From NCBI RefSeq assembly GCF_004014805.1, contig NZ_ATDN01000014.1, positions 1-64,000 of the forward strand: DNA of 64,000 bases, in the 5' to 3' direction. The notes below the pieces were generated by a model. It did not search any database. It saw only the letters and a list, made by a program, of their open reading frames with translations, and was not told the origin of the DNA. A program made the translations under genes and the position numbers. This document shows positions 18,955-28,427 of this stretch, piece after piece; position 1 is the first letter of the stretch; each line of letters begins with the position of its first letter. Origin of the DNA: Mycolicibacterium elephantis DSM 44368 (GTDB lineage Bacteria > Actinomycetota > Actinomycetes > Mycobacteriales > Mycobacteriaceae).

Positions 18955-19554
18955 TCATCGGACCGCTTCGATGCGCGTGGCCAGAAGCGATGTCCACTCA
19001 GCCAGATACCGATCATCGGGAATGTGCGTCTCCGACCGACGAAACAGGCTCGTGGCAAAGCGGGCCCCGAGGATGCCGTTTACTCCGAGCGCGGCAAGGA
19101 CGTTGCGGTCGTGTTCGGCCAGCGTTGGTGCCCAACCGACGATCCAGTCGCCGAGTTCCGCGTTGAGCCCATCGACCAGTGCGGCGTAAGCCGCGTCAAG
19201 ACGTGCTGATCGGCCTGCGGGTGTCCGCGCGGCGATCTGCAGCAGTTCGATCTCCTCATCGACGACGCTGAGCAGGTAGCGCCCGAGCACGGTGAGTTCG
19301 GCGCGCAGATCGCCGAGGCCGGCGAACAGTGTCCGGATGTCGTGCATGGCGCGGCGGCGATCCAACTGGCGGTCGATGCCCGCGTCCAGCAGCGCGTCCT
19401 TGGACTTGAAATGGTGATACAGCGCGCCCGAACCGGGCGCCAGCCCGGCCGCGGCTTCGATCTGGGAGACGCTGGTCGCCTCGAAGCCCCTCGCGCTGAA
19501 CAGCCGCATCGCCTCAGTGACCAGCCGTTCTCGCGTCGGCGTCGCTGCTCCCAT
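18955..19554 (-). CDS. TetR-family regulator (199 aa)
   Basis: DNA-binding repressor with the TetR helix-turn-helix at residues about 20-55 (SVSQIEAAAGLAPGSGALYHHFKSKDALLDAG). The C-terminal domain is helical and variable, so the ligand is unknown. The ATG at 19552-19554 has a GGGAGC site upstream; a GTG 21 bases further up lies inside the palindrome and is less likely. It is divergent from the UbiB-like kinase/P450 pair, with a palindromic operator candidate in the 72-base gap, the classical arrangement for a local repressor that controls itself and the divergent operon. Confidence 0.88.
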   Translation of the reverse strand: MGAATPTRERLVTEAMRLFSARGFEATSVSQIEAAAGLAPGSGALYHHFKSKDALLDAGIDRQLDRRRAMHDIRTLFAGLGDLRAELTVLGRYLLSVVDEEIELLQIAARTPAGRSARLDAAYAALVDGLNAELGDWIVGWAPTLAEHDRNVLAALGVNGILGARFATSLFRRSETHIPDDRYLAEWTSLLATRIEAVR

Positions 19555-19565
19555 TGACCGCTCCC

Positions 19566-19598
19566 AAGTGATCACTTACCTTAGTCAAGGGATCACTT
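19566..19598. promoter_or_regulatory. Operator candidate of the divergent TetR gene
   Basis: A perfect 12-base palindrome AAGTGATCACTT at 19566-19577, and a second half-site GATCACTT at 19591-19598 exactly 21 bases (two helical turns) from the first GATCACTT. Both lie in the short gap between the TetR gene and the UbiB-like kinase gene. Spacing by two turns suits two TetR dimers on one face of the DNA. The assignment is inferred from position. Confidence 0.6.
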
Positions 19599-19626
19599 TA
19601 CTACGTGGGTCGGGGTTGGAGGGCGC

Positions 19627-21039
19627 ATGTCGCATTGGGACAATTCCGTACCTCGTGGGCGCATCCGGCGCACGATGCCGCTCGCGGGTTTTGCCGCGCG
19701 GGCGGCAGGCGGCCGGCTGGTGGCCGGGTTGCGGGAAAAGACGGGCAGTGACGGCGCCGTCGCGCGGTTTCACGAGCGCACTGCCGAGCGATATGCCGAG
19801 CTTCTCGGCCATTCCCGCGGCGTGCTGATGAAGGCCGGCCAGATCCTGTCGATGGTCGACGCACGAGCGATGGGCACCGGCGGCTATTGGCCCTATCAGA
19901 AGGCCCTGTCACGTCTGCAGGCTGACGCACCGCCGATGCATCCCGCTCTGGTCCGTAAAGTGCTCGACAACGAATTAGGCTCTGCTGTCGCGAATTTCGC
20001 GGACTTCGACGACGAGCCGATGGCGGCCGCATCGATCGGGCAGGTCCATCGGGCAGTGCTCAAGGGCGGTCGTGATGTCGTCGTCAAGATCCAGTATCCC
20101 GGTGTGGCGCAGGCTATCCGCGACGATCTGGTCAATACCGAACTGGTCGCGACGTTTCTGCGGTTCGTGATCGCGGCGTCGGGAATGAAGGTCGATATCC
20201 GCACCCTCGCCCGTGAAGCGACGGCGCGAATCGCCGAGGAGGTCGACTACCGGCACGAAGCCGCGATGATCACCGCGTTCAGTGAGCTCTACCGCGGACA
20301 CCCGTTCATCCGGATACCAGAGGTCATCCCCGAGGCCTCCGGCGACCGGGTGTTGACCATGACCTATCTGGACGGAATGGACTATGCCGCAGCGCAAGAC
20401 GCCGACCAGGACCTGAAGAACACGTGGGCCGAGGTGATCAGTCGGTTCATCAACAGTTGCTACCGCCAGGCCAACCTGGTGCAGGCCGACCCGCATCCCG
20501 GCAATTACCGTTTTCATCCGGACGGCACCGTCGGCTTTGTCGACTTTGGCTGCATCACAGTCATGCCCGAGAAGAAGCGGTGGCTCTGGGTGTCGTTCAT
20601 GCGCGCCGCATCCGAACAACGCATAGACGACTGCCGCGAGCTCATGACGGAACTGGGGTTCATCGGCCGTGACTCGTCGCTGAGCGCCGAGGAACTGCAG
20701 CGCTGGCTTTCGGACTTGACGTACGAAGTCACCATGCCCCAACCTGCGACGTACACACCCGACGCCACGGTGCGAACGGTTCGGGGATTCTTCGACATCA
20801 GTGGCGTCGACCATCCGCTTACCAAGGTAAATCTGCCACCGGAATTCGCGTTCACCTCCCGGATCACGTTGGCCTTCGCCAGCGTTGCCAGTGGTCTGCA
20901 GGCGACGATCCCGATACGGGCCATCTTCGAAGACCTCGACGGCGTCGCCGAACCCGTCACCGAACTCGGCAAGCTGCACCACGCGTGGGTGCGTGAGCGC
21001 GGCCTGCCCGGGGCGCTGGACCACCATGACCACCCCTGA
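19627..21039 (+). CDS. ABC1/UbiB (ADCK)-family atypical kinase (470 aa)
   Basis: Protein-kinase-like fold of the UbiB/ADCK family, ATPases linked to membrane lipid or isoprenoid-quinone metabolism. The diagnostic KxGQ motif is LMKAGQILS (residue about 80), the alanine-rich loop is AAASIGQVHRA, followed by VVVKIQYPGV (the ATP-site lysine), the catalytic-type DPHPGNY and the metal-binding VDFGC. Length is usual. Mycobacteria use menaquinone, so a ubiquinone role does not apply; the client is unknown. It overlaps the P450 gene by 14 bases, so both act together under the divergent TetR. Confidence 0.85.
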   Translation: MSHWDNSVPRGRIRRTMPLAGFAARAAGGRLVAGLREKTGSDGAVARFHERTAERYAELLGHSRGVLMKAGQILSMVDARAMGTGGYWPYQKALSRLQADAPPMHPALVRKVLDNELGSAVANFADFDDEPMAAASIGQVHRAVLKGGRDVVVKIQYPGVAQAIRDDLVNTELVATFLRFVIAASGMKVDIRTLAREATARIAEEVDYRHEAAMITAFSELYRGHPFIRIPEVIPEASGDRVLTMTYLDGMDYAAAQDADQDLKNTWAEVISRFINSCYRQANLVQADPHPGNYRFHPDGTVGFVDFGCITVMPEKKRWLWVSFMRAASEQRIDDCRELMTELGFIGRDSSLSAEELQRWLSDLTYEVTMPQPATYTPDATVRTVRGFFDISGVDHPLTKVNLPPEFAFTSRITLAFASVASGLQATIPIRAIFEDLDGVAEPVTELGKLHHAWVRERGLPGALDHHDHP

Positions 21040-22201
21040 GGCGACGACGCGGTTGCCGTGGGACCCCGCGGACCCGTACCCGTACTACGAGACCCGCCGC
21101 CGCTTGGGCGCGGTGGTCTGGGATGACGGCATGGGTGCGTGGCTGGTCCTCGGCTATCACGCCGCCCAGCAGATCCTTGCGAGCGCACATTGGACCAGCA
21201 ATCCGCTGGCGAACCCCACCGCTCCAGCCGCGATACGTACGATGGATCCAGACCTGTTGCGCCGCAACATCTTGTTCACCGACGGCGTGGACCACCGGCG
21301 CTTGCGCGGCGCCGTCCGTGACGTGTTCACCCGGTCGTTCATCGCGGGCCTCGAACACGGCATCGAGGCGGTCGCCACCCAAACGATCGACGAACTACCG
21401 GCCGGTGTCGAATTCGACGTCATGGCTGACATCGCGTTGCCGCTGCCGATCGCGGTCGCTGCGGCGTGGCTCGACTTCGACGTCGCCTCCGCGCGGCTCC
21501 TGCGGGAGGAGTCGCCCGCGATCAGCCGAATGCTCAGCGACCCCTCCGACGGCGATGCCGTCGACGCGGGAACCGCGGCGTTTGCGACGTTGCTCACCGA
21601 GCTTCTACCGCTGGCCGCCGACCGGCGCGCCCACCCCAGGGACGACCTGCTCAGCTTCATCGCCGCCGACCCGGATCTCGAGCTCGACGACGTCGTCACC
21701 ACGGCGGTGATCATCGCCGTCGCAGGCCACGAGACCACGGCAAACCTGTTGGGCGCAGCGCTGATCCGGCTACTCACACACCGGCCCGACGGGAACCGAC
21801 CGATCGACACGGTCGGCGCCGTCGACGACCGTCTGGTCACCGAGCTGCTGCGGATGGACGGTCCGGTGCAAGCCGTCGGCCGCACCGCTACCCGCAACCA
21901 CACCATCGAGGGCGTGGCGATTTCCGCCGGGCAACTGGCACTGGTGGTGCTCGGGGCGGCCAACCGAGACCCGCTCATCTTCAACCGCCCCGAACAGCTC
22001 CAACCGGACCGAGCCGGGCCCGCCCCGCTGTCCTTCGGCTACGGGGCGCACTTCTGCCTCGGGGCGGCGCTCGCCCGCCTCGAGCTCACGGTCGCGCTGC
22101 GACACCTGCTGGCGCGCCGTCCCGCGCTGTGCGGCGAACCGGTCTGGCGGGACATCCCAGCGATTCGGGGTCCGCAGCGCCTGCCGTGCGTCTTCGCCTA
22201 G
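21026..22201 (+). CDS. Cytochrome P450 (391 aa)
   Basis: Heme-thiolate monooxygenase of bacterial class I size. The I-helix oxygen-binding motif is AVAGHETTANLL, the ExxR motif ELLRMDGP, and the heme loop SFGYGAHFCLGAALARLEL with the axial cysteine. The ATG at 21026 lies inside the end of the kinase gene (14-base overlap) in another frame and gives a normal N-terminus (WDPADPYPYYETRR). Substrate unknown. The P450 needs a ferredoxin and reductase; none adjoins it, though fprB lies about 5 kb away. It converges on the VOC gene with a 3-base gap. Confidence 0.9.
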   Translation: MTTPEATTRLPWDPADPYPYYETRRRLGAVVWDDGMGAWLVLGYHAAQQILASAHWTSNPLANPTAPAAIRTMDPDLLRRNILFTDGVDHRRLRGAVRDVFTRSFIAGLEHGIEAVATQTIDELPAGVEFDVMADIALPLPIAVAAAWLDFDVASARLLREESPAISRMLSDPSDGDAVDAGTAAFATLLTELLPLAADRRAHPRDDLLSFIAADPDLELDDVVTTAVIIAVAGHETTANLLGAALIRLLTHRPDGNRPIDTVGAVDDRLVTELLRMDGPVQAVGRTATRNHTIEGVAISAGQLALVVLGAANRDPLIFNRPEQLQPDRAGPAPLSFGYGAHFCLGAALARLELTVALRHLLARRPALCGEPVWRDIPAIRGPQRLPCVFA

Positions 22202-22204
22202 CCG

Positions 22205-22660
22205 TTACTGCATCTGCTTGACCGCTTGGTCGATCTCGTCCTGGCTGACCTCGCGGATCGGCTGGCCCAACGACCACATGTGTCCGAACGGGTCGCGCAC
22301 CTCGCCGTACCGGTCGCCCCAGAACATGTCATCGAGCGGCATGACGACGGTGGCGCCGGCGTCGATCGCCTGCTGGAACTTGGCGTCCACATCGGTGACG
22401 GTCAGGTGAATGGTGACCGGCGAGCCGCCCAACGCCTCCGGCGTCACCGACTTGCCGTCGTTCATCTCGGGGAAGTCGTCGTTGAGCATGACCATCGTCC
22501 CGTTGATCCGCAGCGCGGCGTGAAGCAGCCGCTTGCCGTCGGCGGCGGGCACCCGGCCCAACTCCTCGGCGTCGAACGCCTTGACGTAAAAGTCGATCGC
22601 TGCCGCGCCATCGCTGACCGTGAGCATCGGCGACACCGCGGGCTGAACATCAATTGCCAT
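22205..22660 (-). CDS. VOC-family (glyoxalase/bleomycin-resistance fold) protein (Rv0887c-like, 151 aa)
   Basis: Vicinal-oxygen-chelate fold with two beta-alpha-beta-beta-beta repeats, of the PhnB/YdeI-like subgroup: PAVSPMLTVSDGAAAIDFYVKAF at the start, VTIHLTVTDVDAKFQQAIDAGA in the second half, then MFWGDRYGEVRDPFGHMWSL, which supplies the typical D-x-FGHxW end. The reaction is unknown. The ATG at 22658-22660 has an AGGAG site seven bases upstream; a GTG two codons earlier overlaps that site and is less likely. Confidence 0.85.
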   Translation of the reverse strand: MAIDVQPAVSPMLTVSDGAAAIDFYVKAFDAEELGRVPAADGKRLLHAALRINGTMVMLNDDFPEMNDGKSVTPEALGGSPVTIHLTVTDVDAKFQQAIDAGATVVMPLDDMFWGDRYGEVRDPFGHMWSLGQPIREVSQDEIDQAVKQMQ

Positions 22661-22781
22661 GAGCACTCCTGGAGGGTGTGATATTTGTGCGGGCGACGAA
22701 GTGTTGACCCGCCACGCGGGTGGATCTCATCGCGCCAGGGCCCATGCAACCACCGGGCACCGACAATTCGGCGCCGCCGAT

Positions 22782-23606
22782 TCAGCCCGCGAAGACGCGC
22801 ACCCAGTCCACGAGCATTTCGGCGGGGTAGTCGCCGCCGGCGGGATCCCCGCCGCCCGAGCCGGCGACCGCGAGGTTGAGCACCGGAAACATCGAGTACC
22901 CGGGATAGTTGAACGGCCAGTGCTCGATCGAGTGGGCCGGCACTTCGAAGTACGGCTCTTTGCCGGGCACGTAGTCCTGCCAGAAGTACATCCCCGCGTC
23001 GGTCCAGCTCATCCGCCAGGTGTGCCAGGCGCCGTCGACCGGGTAGGGCTGGGTGGCGTACGACGTGCCGTCGAGCAGTGCGTGCACCGTGGACCCGGAC
23101 GGCCAGTCCTGGTTGCCGTACCACTCCATCAGGTCGACTTCGCCGCCGACCTCGGGATGGTCGTTCATCAGCCACCACGCCGGCCAGCACCCGTTGGTCA
23201 GGCAGTTCAGCTTGATGCGGGCCTCCCACGTGGTGTTGATCGGACCCCACCACCGGCCCTGGACCTTGCCGGAGACGTACTTGCCGTCCTCGTTGCGCGT
23301 CGCGCGGATGACGAGGTTGGAGTTGCCGTCGAGGAAGACGTGCTCGCGGCTGTCGCGGTACTGGCCCATGTTCTCCGGGCGGTCCCAGAACACCGGGTTC
23401 TTGATCGTTTCGCGGGCCTTGGCGATCGACCACTTCGACGGATCGGGCGCGGAACCCGCAGGTCCGTCGAACTCGTCGGCGAACAGGAACGTCCCGGTCT
23501 GGCCTGCCGGCGCTGGCTGCGCGTGGACTTTGGGAAGGGGAACGGCGGACGCCAAGAGGCCGAACCCGGTCATCAGCATCATCGTGCGGCGATCAAACTG
23601 CGGCAT
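22782..23606 (-). CDS. Exported glycoside hydrolase family 16 protein (274 aa)
   Basis: Secreted beta-glucanase-like enzyme. The N-terminus (DRRTMMLMTGFGLLASAVPLP) carries a twin-arginine and a hydrophobic core, so Tat export is likely, with cleavage near VHA-QP. The GH16 jelly-roll domain fills the rest; the catalytic motif ExDxxE reads GEVDLMEWYG. Two cysteines (LNCLTNGCW) may form a disulfide. It resembles the M. tuberculosis beta-1,3-glucanase-type protein Rv0315. It stands alone, 121 bases beyond the VOC gene start on the same strand; I see no further feature in that gap. Confidence 0.88.
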   Translation of the reverse strand: MPQFDRRTMMLMTGFGLLASAVPLPKVHAQPAPAGQTGTFLFADEFDGPAGSAPDPSKWSIAKARETIKNPVFWDRPENMGQYRDSREHVFLDGNSNLVIRATRNEDGKYVSGKVQGRWWGPINTTWEARIKLNCLTNGCWPAWWLMNDHPEVGGEVDLMEWYGNQDWPSGSTVHALLDGTSYATQPYPVDGAWHTWRMSWTDAGMYFWQDYVPGKEPYFEVPAHSIEHWPFNYPGYSMFPVLNLAVAGSGGGDPAGGDYPAEMLVDWVRVFAG

Positions 23607-23670
23607 CCGATCACCTTAGAAGGCCATGTGGGGGTTTTTGCGGCATTTCCGTGTGCCAAGTGTCGGCGGG

Positions 23671-24278
23671 TCAGACCACCGAGAACGACGGCGGCAAGCC
23701 CGCGCGGCCCGTCAGCGCGAGCAGCACCGCCTCACCCTGCCCCGTCGTGACGGCCACCCGCGTCGCCAACGCGGCCGCCTCGGTGAGCACCTCGGGCGGC
23801 AGCGCGAGCGGAATGTCAACGGCGCGAGCGATATCCAACCCGTGTACGGCCAGCTCGAACACCCGTGTCGGCAGATAGGTGTGCAGCCGGATCCCCAGCC
23901 CGCCGATCACCTCGATCAGCGGGTCGTCGACGGCCTGCAGGTCGCGCAGGGCCTGTGTCATCAGCGCCTCGACCGCGACCGCCGGATCGTCGCCGAGCGC
24001 CCTGCCGGCCTGGCGTCCCCGTTCGGCGACAGCGGCCGGGTCGATGCCCAGCGCCGACGCGGTGACCCGCACGTAGTACTCCGCCGGCGTGGTGATGTCC
24101 TCGGATTCCGCGGTGGTCTCGAGGTAGCTGCTGACGGTGCTCAGCGAACGTGAGGTGTGCCCGACGAGTGCGCGGACATCCCATTCGCCAAGGCCCGGCT
24201 TGTCCCACGCCGCCGGGGGATCTCCCCGACAAGGTCGACGAAACCCCTTGCCGCAGAAGCGAAGACCGCTGTCCTCAC
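23671..24278 (-). pseudogene. Maleylpyruvate isomerase/mycothiol-dependent DinB-fold family gene with a single-base frameshift
   Basis: The family pattern is clear but split over two frames. The upstream part starts at a GTG overlapping the citA stop (GTGA, 24275-24278) and reads VRTAVFASAARGFVDLVGEIP; the downstream part, in another frame, continues PAAWDKPGLGEWDVRALVGHTSRSL to the stop at 23671. They join perfectly if one base is added to the run of five G/C bases at 24215-24219. So this is either a recent one-base deletion in a homopolymer or a sequencing error. The full protein would have about 203 residues, with the N-terminal mycothiol-maleylpyruvate-isomerase helical domain and a C-terminal FELAVHGLDIARAVD block. 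Confidence 0.8.
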
Positions 24279-25405
24279 GACGTGGCGACTTGGTCCCAGC
24301 CCTCCACGGATTCCGGGGATCGCGGCGGCGGCCCGACGTAGATCGCCGACGGCCGCACCAGCTTCCCGAGCCGCTTCTGCTCGAGGATGTGCGCACACCA
24401 CCCGGCGGTTCGTCCGCAGGTGAACATGGCGGGCATCATCTTCGTCGGCACCTGCGCGAAGTCCAGGATCACCGCGGCCCAGAACTCGACGTTGGTCTCG
24501 ATGGCCCGGTCGGGCCGGCGCTCACGCAGTTCGGCCAGCGCGGCCTGCTCCAACGCGGCGGCCACCTCGTAGCGCGGCGCCTCCAGGCGTTTGGCGGTGG
24601 CGCGCAGTACCCGTGCGCGCGGATCCTCGGCGCGGTAAACGCGGTGACCGAAGCCCATCAGCTTCTCGTTGCGGTCCAGGACGCCCTTGACCACCGCCCG
24701 GGCGTCGCCGGTCTTCTCGGCCTCCTCGATCATCGGGATCACCCGCGCCGGGGCGCCGCCGTGCAACGGGCCGCTCATCGCGCCGATCGCCCCGGACAGC
24801 GCGGCGGCCACGTCGGCGCCGGTCGACGCGATCACCCGCGCGGTGAACGTCGAGGCGTTCATCCCGTGTTCGGCTGCCGACACCCAGTAGGCGTCGATGG
24901 CCTCGATGTGTCTGGGATCGGGTTCACCCTGCCAGCGGGTCATGAAACGCGCTGTCACAGTGGCGCATTCGTCGATGGTGCGCTGAGGGACCGCGGGCTG
25001 GTGGATGCCGCGGGCCGACTGCGCGACGTAGGACAGCGCCATCACCGATGCGCGGGCCAGTTGTTCGCGCGCGGTCGCGTCGTCGATGTCCAACAGCGGA
25101 GAGTAGCCCCAGATCGGGGCCAGCATGGCCAGGCCGGCCTGCACGTCCACGCGCACGTCGCCGCTGTGGATCGGCAGCGGAAACGGCTCCGCGGGCGGCA
25201 GCCCCGAACCGAACCTGCCGTCGACCAGCAGTCCCCACACGTCGCCGAACGTCACGCGGTGGTTGACCAGATCCTCGATGTCCACGCCGCGATACCGCAG
25301 CGCACCGCCGTCCTTGTCCGGTTCGGCGATCTCGGTGGTGAAGGCCACGACGCCTTCGAGTCCAGGTACGAAGTCCTCGGGCGCCACAGGGGACTGGCTA
25401 GTCAT
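24275..25405 (-). CDS. citA: Citrate synthase CitA (376 aa)
   Basis: Joins acetyl-CoA and oxaloacetate into citrate. Short-form citrate synthase with the conserved active-site blocks: GPLHGGAPARV, MGFGHRVYRAEDPRA and the C-terminal Asp region (VEFWAAVILDFAQVP). Length fits Rv0889c (about 373 aa). I chose the ATG at 25403-25405 (MTSQSPVAPEDFVPGLEGV), the usual beginning; upstream codons are intergenic. Its stop overlaps the GTG of the frameshifted downstream gene, so they form one unit. It is divergent from pdxH and lies 1.6 kb from the second citrate synthase gene. Confidence 0.94.
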   Translation of the reverse strand: MTSQSPVAPEDFVPGLEGVVAFTTEIAEPDKDGGALRYRGVDIEDLVNHRVTFGDVWGLLVDGRFGSGLPPAEPFPLPIHSGDVRVDVQAGLAMLAPIWGYSPLLDIDDATAREQLARASVMALSYVAQSARGIHQPAVPQRTIDECATVTARFMTRWQGEPDPRHIEAIDAYWVSAAEHGMNASTFTARVIASTGADVAAALSGAIGAMSGPLHGGAPARVIPMIEEAEKTGDARAVVKGVLDRNEKLMGFGHRVYRAEDPRARVLRATAKRLEAPRYEVAAALEQAALAELRERRPDRAIETNVEFWAAVILDFAQVPTKMMPAMFTCGRTAGWCAHILEQKRLGKLVRPSAIYVGPPPRSPESVEGWDQVATS

Positions 25406-25488
25406 TTGCCGATTCTCGCACTCGCGTGGGCTTGGTCGTCTACCGGTTCGCGGCACCCCGGTGAGCGTGCGCGGCGTAGCGTGATCGC

Positions 25489-26172
25489 GTGACACAGCAG
25501 GACGACGAGCACTTGGCGAGGATGCGGGTGGAGTACGGCTCAGTGGAAAAAGATGGCAGCCCCGATCTGGACAGCGACTGGCTCGGTCCCGATCCCGCGA
25601 CGGGGTGGGTTGGGCTGCTGCGCAACTGGTTAGCCGACGCCGAACGCGCAGGCGTCGCGGAACCGAACGCGATGGTGCTCGGCACGGTCGACCGCAGCGG
25701 CAGGCCGGTCACCCGCTCGGTGCTGTGCAAGAGCATCGACGAAACCGGCATCACGTTTTTCACCAACTACGACTCGGCCAAGGGCGAGCAGCTGGCCGCC
25801 GCCCCCTACGCATCGGTGACCTTCCCGTGGTTCCTGCTCGGCCGCCAGGTTCACGTCCGCGGTCCGGTACACAAGGTCTCGGCCGAGCAGACGGCCGCGT
25901 ACTGGGTTCTGCGGCCACGCGGTTCGCAGCTGGGCGCATGGGCGTCGCAGCAGTCCAGGCCGATCGGCTCGCGCGCGGAGCTGCTGCAGCAAATGTCCGA
26001 GGTGACAGCGCGGTTCGCGGGCGAGGACACCGTTCCGGTTCCGCCGAACTGGGGTGGATATCTGATCGCGCCCGAGGTCGTCGAGTTCTGGCAAGGCCGT
26101 GAAGACCGGTTGCACAACCGGATCCGGGTGATACTGGGCGCAGAGGTACGCGTCGAACGGTTGCAGCCCTGA
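25489..26172 (+). CDS. pdxH: Pyridoxamine/pyridoxine 5'-phosphate oxidase PdxH (227 aa)
   Basis: FMN enzyme of the last step of pyridoxal phosphate synthesis and salvage. The conserved start of the fold is [22 protein letters not shown], the FMN-binding [15 protein letters not shown], and the C-terminal signature [28 protein letters not shown], all family markers. Start is GTG at 25489, 83 bases from the divergent citA start. In M. tuberculosis the pdxH gene is elsewhere (Rv2607); a location beside the citrate synthase genes is seen in fast growers, which supports the Mycolicibacterium assignment. Confidence 0.93.
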   Translation: MTQQDDEHLARMRVEYGSVEKDGSPDLDSDWLGPDPATGWVGLLRNWLADAERAGVAEPNAMVLGTVDRSGRPVTRSVLCKSIDETGITFFTNYDSAKGEQLAAAPYASVTFPWFLLGRQVHVRGPVHKVSAEQTAAYWVLRPRGSQLGAWASQQSRPIGSRAELLQQMSEVTARFAGEDTVPVPPNWGGYLIAPEVVEFWQGREDRLHNRIRVILGAEVRVERLQP

Positions 26173-26264
26173 CATCGTCGGCGGCTATCACATGGCGGAG
26201 GCTGCCAAACGGTGATCGGGGTCGACTCCCCGGTGCCGCGGACCTTCTAAGGGCGCTCATATGT

Positions 26265-26939
26265 ATGCCGGTTAGGATGCCCTTCGTGGCTGATGGGACG
26301 GGGGATCCGCGGCTCGGCCTGCGTGAGCGCAAGAAGCAACGCACCCGCGCGATGTTGTTGGACGCTGCCATCGAGCTGTGCCAGCGACAGGGCTTCGAGC
26401 GAACAACCGTCGACCAGATCGCCGCGATCGCCGACGTCTCACCGCGAACCTTCAGCCGATACTTCGCCACCAAGGACGCCATCGCGTTCGCGTTGATCGA
26501 CGAGGCGATCGACGTCGCCGCCGTCGAGCTGGCCGGCCAACCCGAGGGCATCAGCCATCTTGAGGCGCTGCACAGGGCATACGTCGGGATGTACGACAAC
26601 GCCAAGAGCAGCGCCGGGCCGGGTGGACTGTCCGCGGACCGTCTGATCTGCAGCGTGCGGATCATCATGACGTCGCCGGCCCTGCGCCAGGCCGCCCTCG
26701 AGTACCGTCCCCACGCCGTCAACGTCGAGCTGGCCAAGCGCATGGGGGTCGGCACCGATGACCGCGCGTTGCGGCTGGTGTCCTCGGTCTGGGGGGCGAT
26801 CATCATGACCGCGCTGGCTGATCTGGCCGACAGCCAGCTCGACTGGGAGGGGGTCGGTATCGACGACATCGTCGCCCGCCTCAATGACACGTTCGCCGAG
26901 TTCACCGGCCTGATGTCTGAGGTTGTCCAACTCGTGTGA
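26265..26939 (+). CDS. TetR-family regulator upstream of gltA2 (224 aa)
   Basis: N-terminal helix-turn-helix at residues about 20-65 (LREREKKQRT-type entry helix, then TVDQIAAIADVSPRTFSRYFATKDAI). The C-terminal domain begins near residue 85 and is of the mycobacterial TetR C-terminal type with GLSADRLICSVRIIMTSPALR. The start is uncertain: ATG at 26265, ATG at 26277 or GTG at 26286 are all in frame. It ends 99 bases before gltA2 on the same strand. Its target is unknown; the small dyad in front of gltA2 is a candidate. Confidence 0.85.
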   Translation: MPVRMPFVADGTGDPRLGLRERKKQRTRAMLLDAAIELCQRQGFERTTVDQIAAIADVSPRTFSRYFATKDAIAFALIDEAIDVAAVELAGQPEGISHLEALHRAYVGMYDNAKSSAGPGGLSADRLICSVRIIMTSPALRQAALEYRPHAVNVELAKRMGVGTDDRALRLVSSVWGAIIMTALADLADSQLDWEGVGIDDIVARLNDTFAEFTGLMSEVVQLV

Positions 26940-26991
26940 CCAATGCCGCCCCCGCCCGGGCAGGACAGCCCGGAGAGGACTACCTTTTGTA

Positions 26992-27004
26992 GGACATACT
27001 GTCT
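26992..27004. promoter_or_regulatory. Small dyad before gltA2, possible operator
   Basis: GGACA-TAC-TGTCT forms a short near-perfect inverted repeat 35 bases upstream of the gltA2 start, between the TetR gene and gltA2. It could be the operator of the adjacent TetR protein or part of the gltA2 promoter. The arms are short, so chance cannot be excluded. Confidence 0.3.
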
Positions 27005-27038
27005 GTCGTTCATCCCCCGCAGCGAAGAAGGGATTCCC

Positions 27039-28346
<1,308 letters not shown>

Positions 28347-28363
28347 CCCGGTCCTTCTCTTCG

Positions 28364-28422
28364 GCGAGCGCGCACTGGCGTACGCGCATCGCAGAGATTT
28401 GCGTACCTAGCTGTGCGCTCGC
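28364..28422. repeat. Imperfect intergenic palindrome after gltA2
   Basis: The left arm begins GCGAGCGCGCA and contains GCGTACGC near 28378-28385; the right arm contains TGCGTACC and ends TGTGCGCTCGC at 28422. The two 22-base arms pair at most positions around a 15-base loop. It fills the gap between gltA2 and the MFS gene and leaves only five bases before the MFS start, so it is either a gltA2 terminator or an operator for the MFS gene. Confidence 0.65.
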
Positions 28423-28427
28423 ATGAG

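Noticed and set aside
26170..26264. CRP site upstream of the TetR/gltA2 region
   Set aside because: Only one half (TATCACA) is present; no TGTGA partner at the right spacing.
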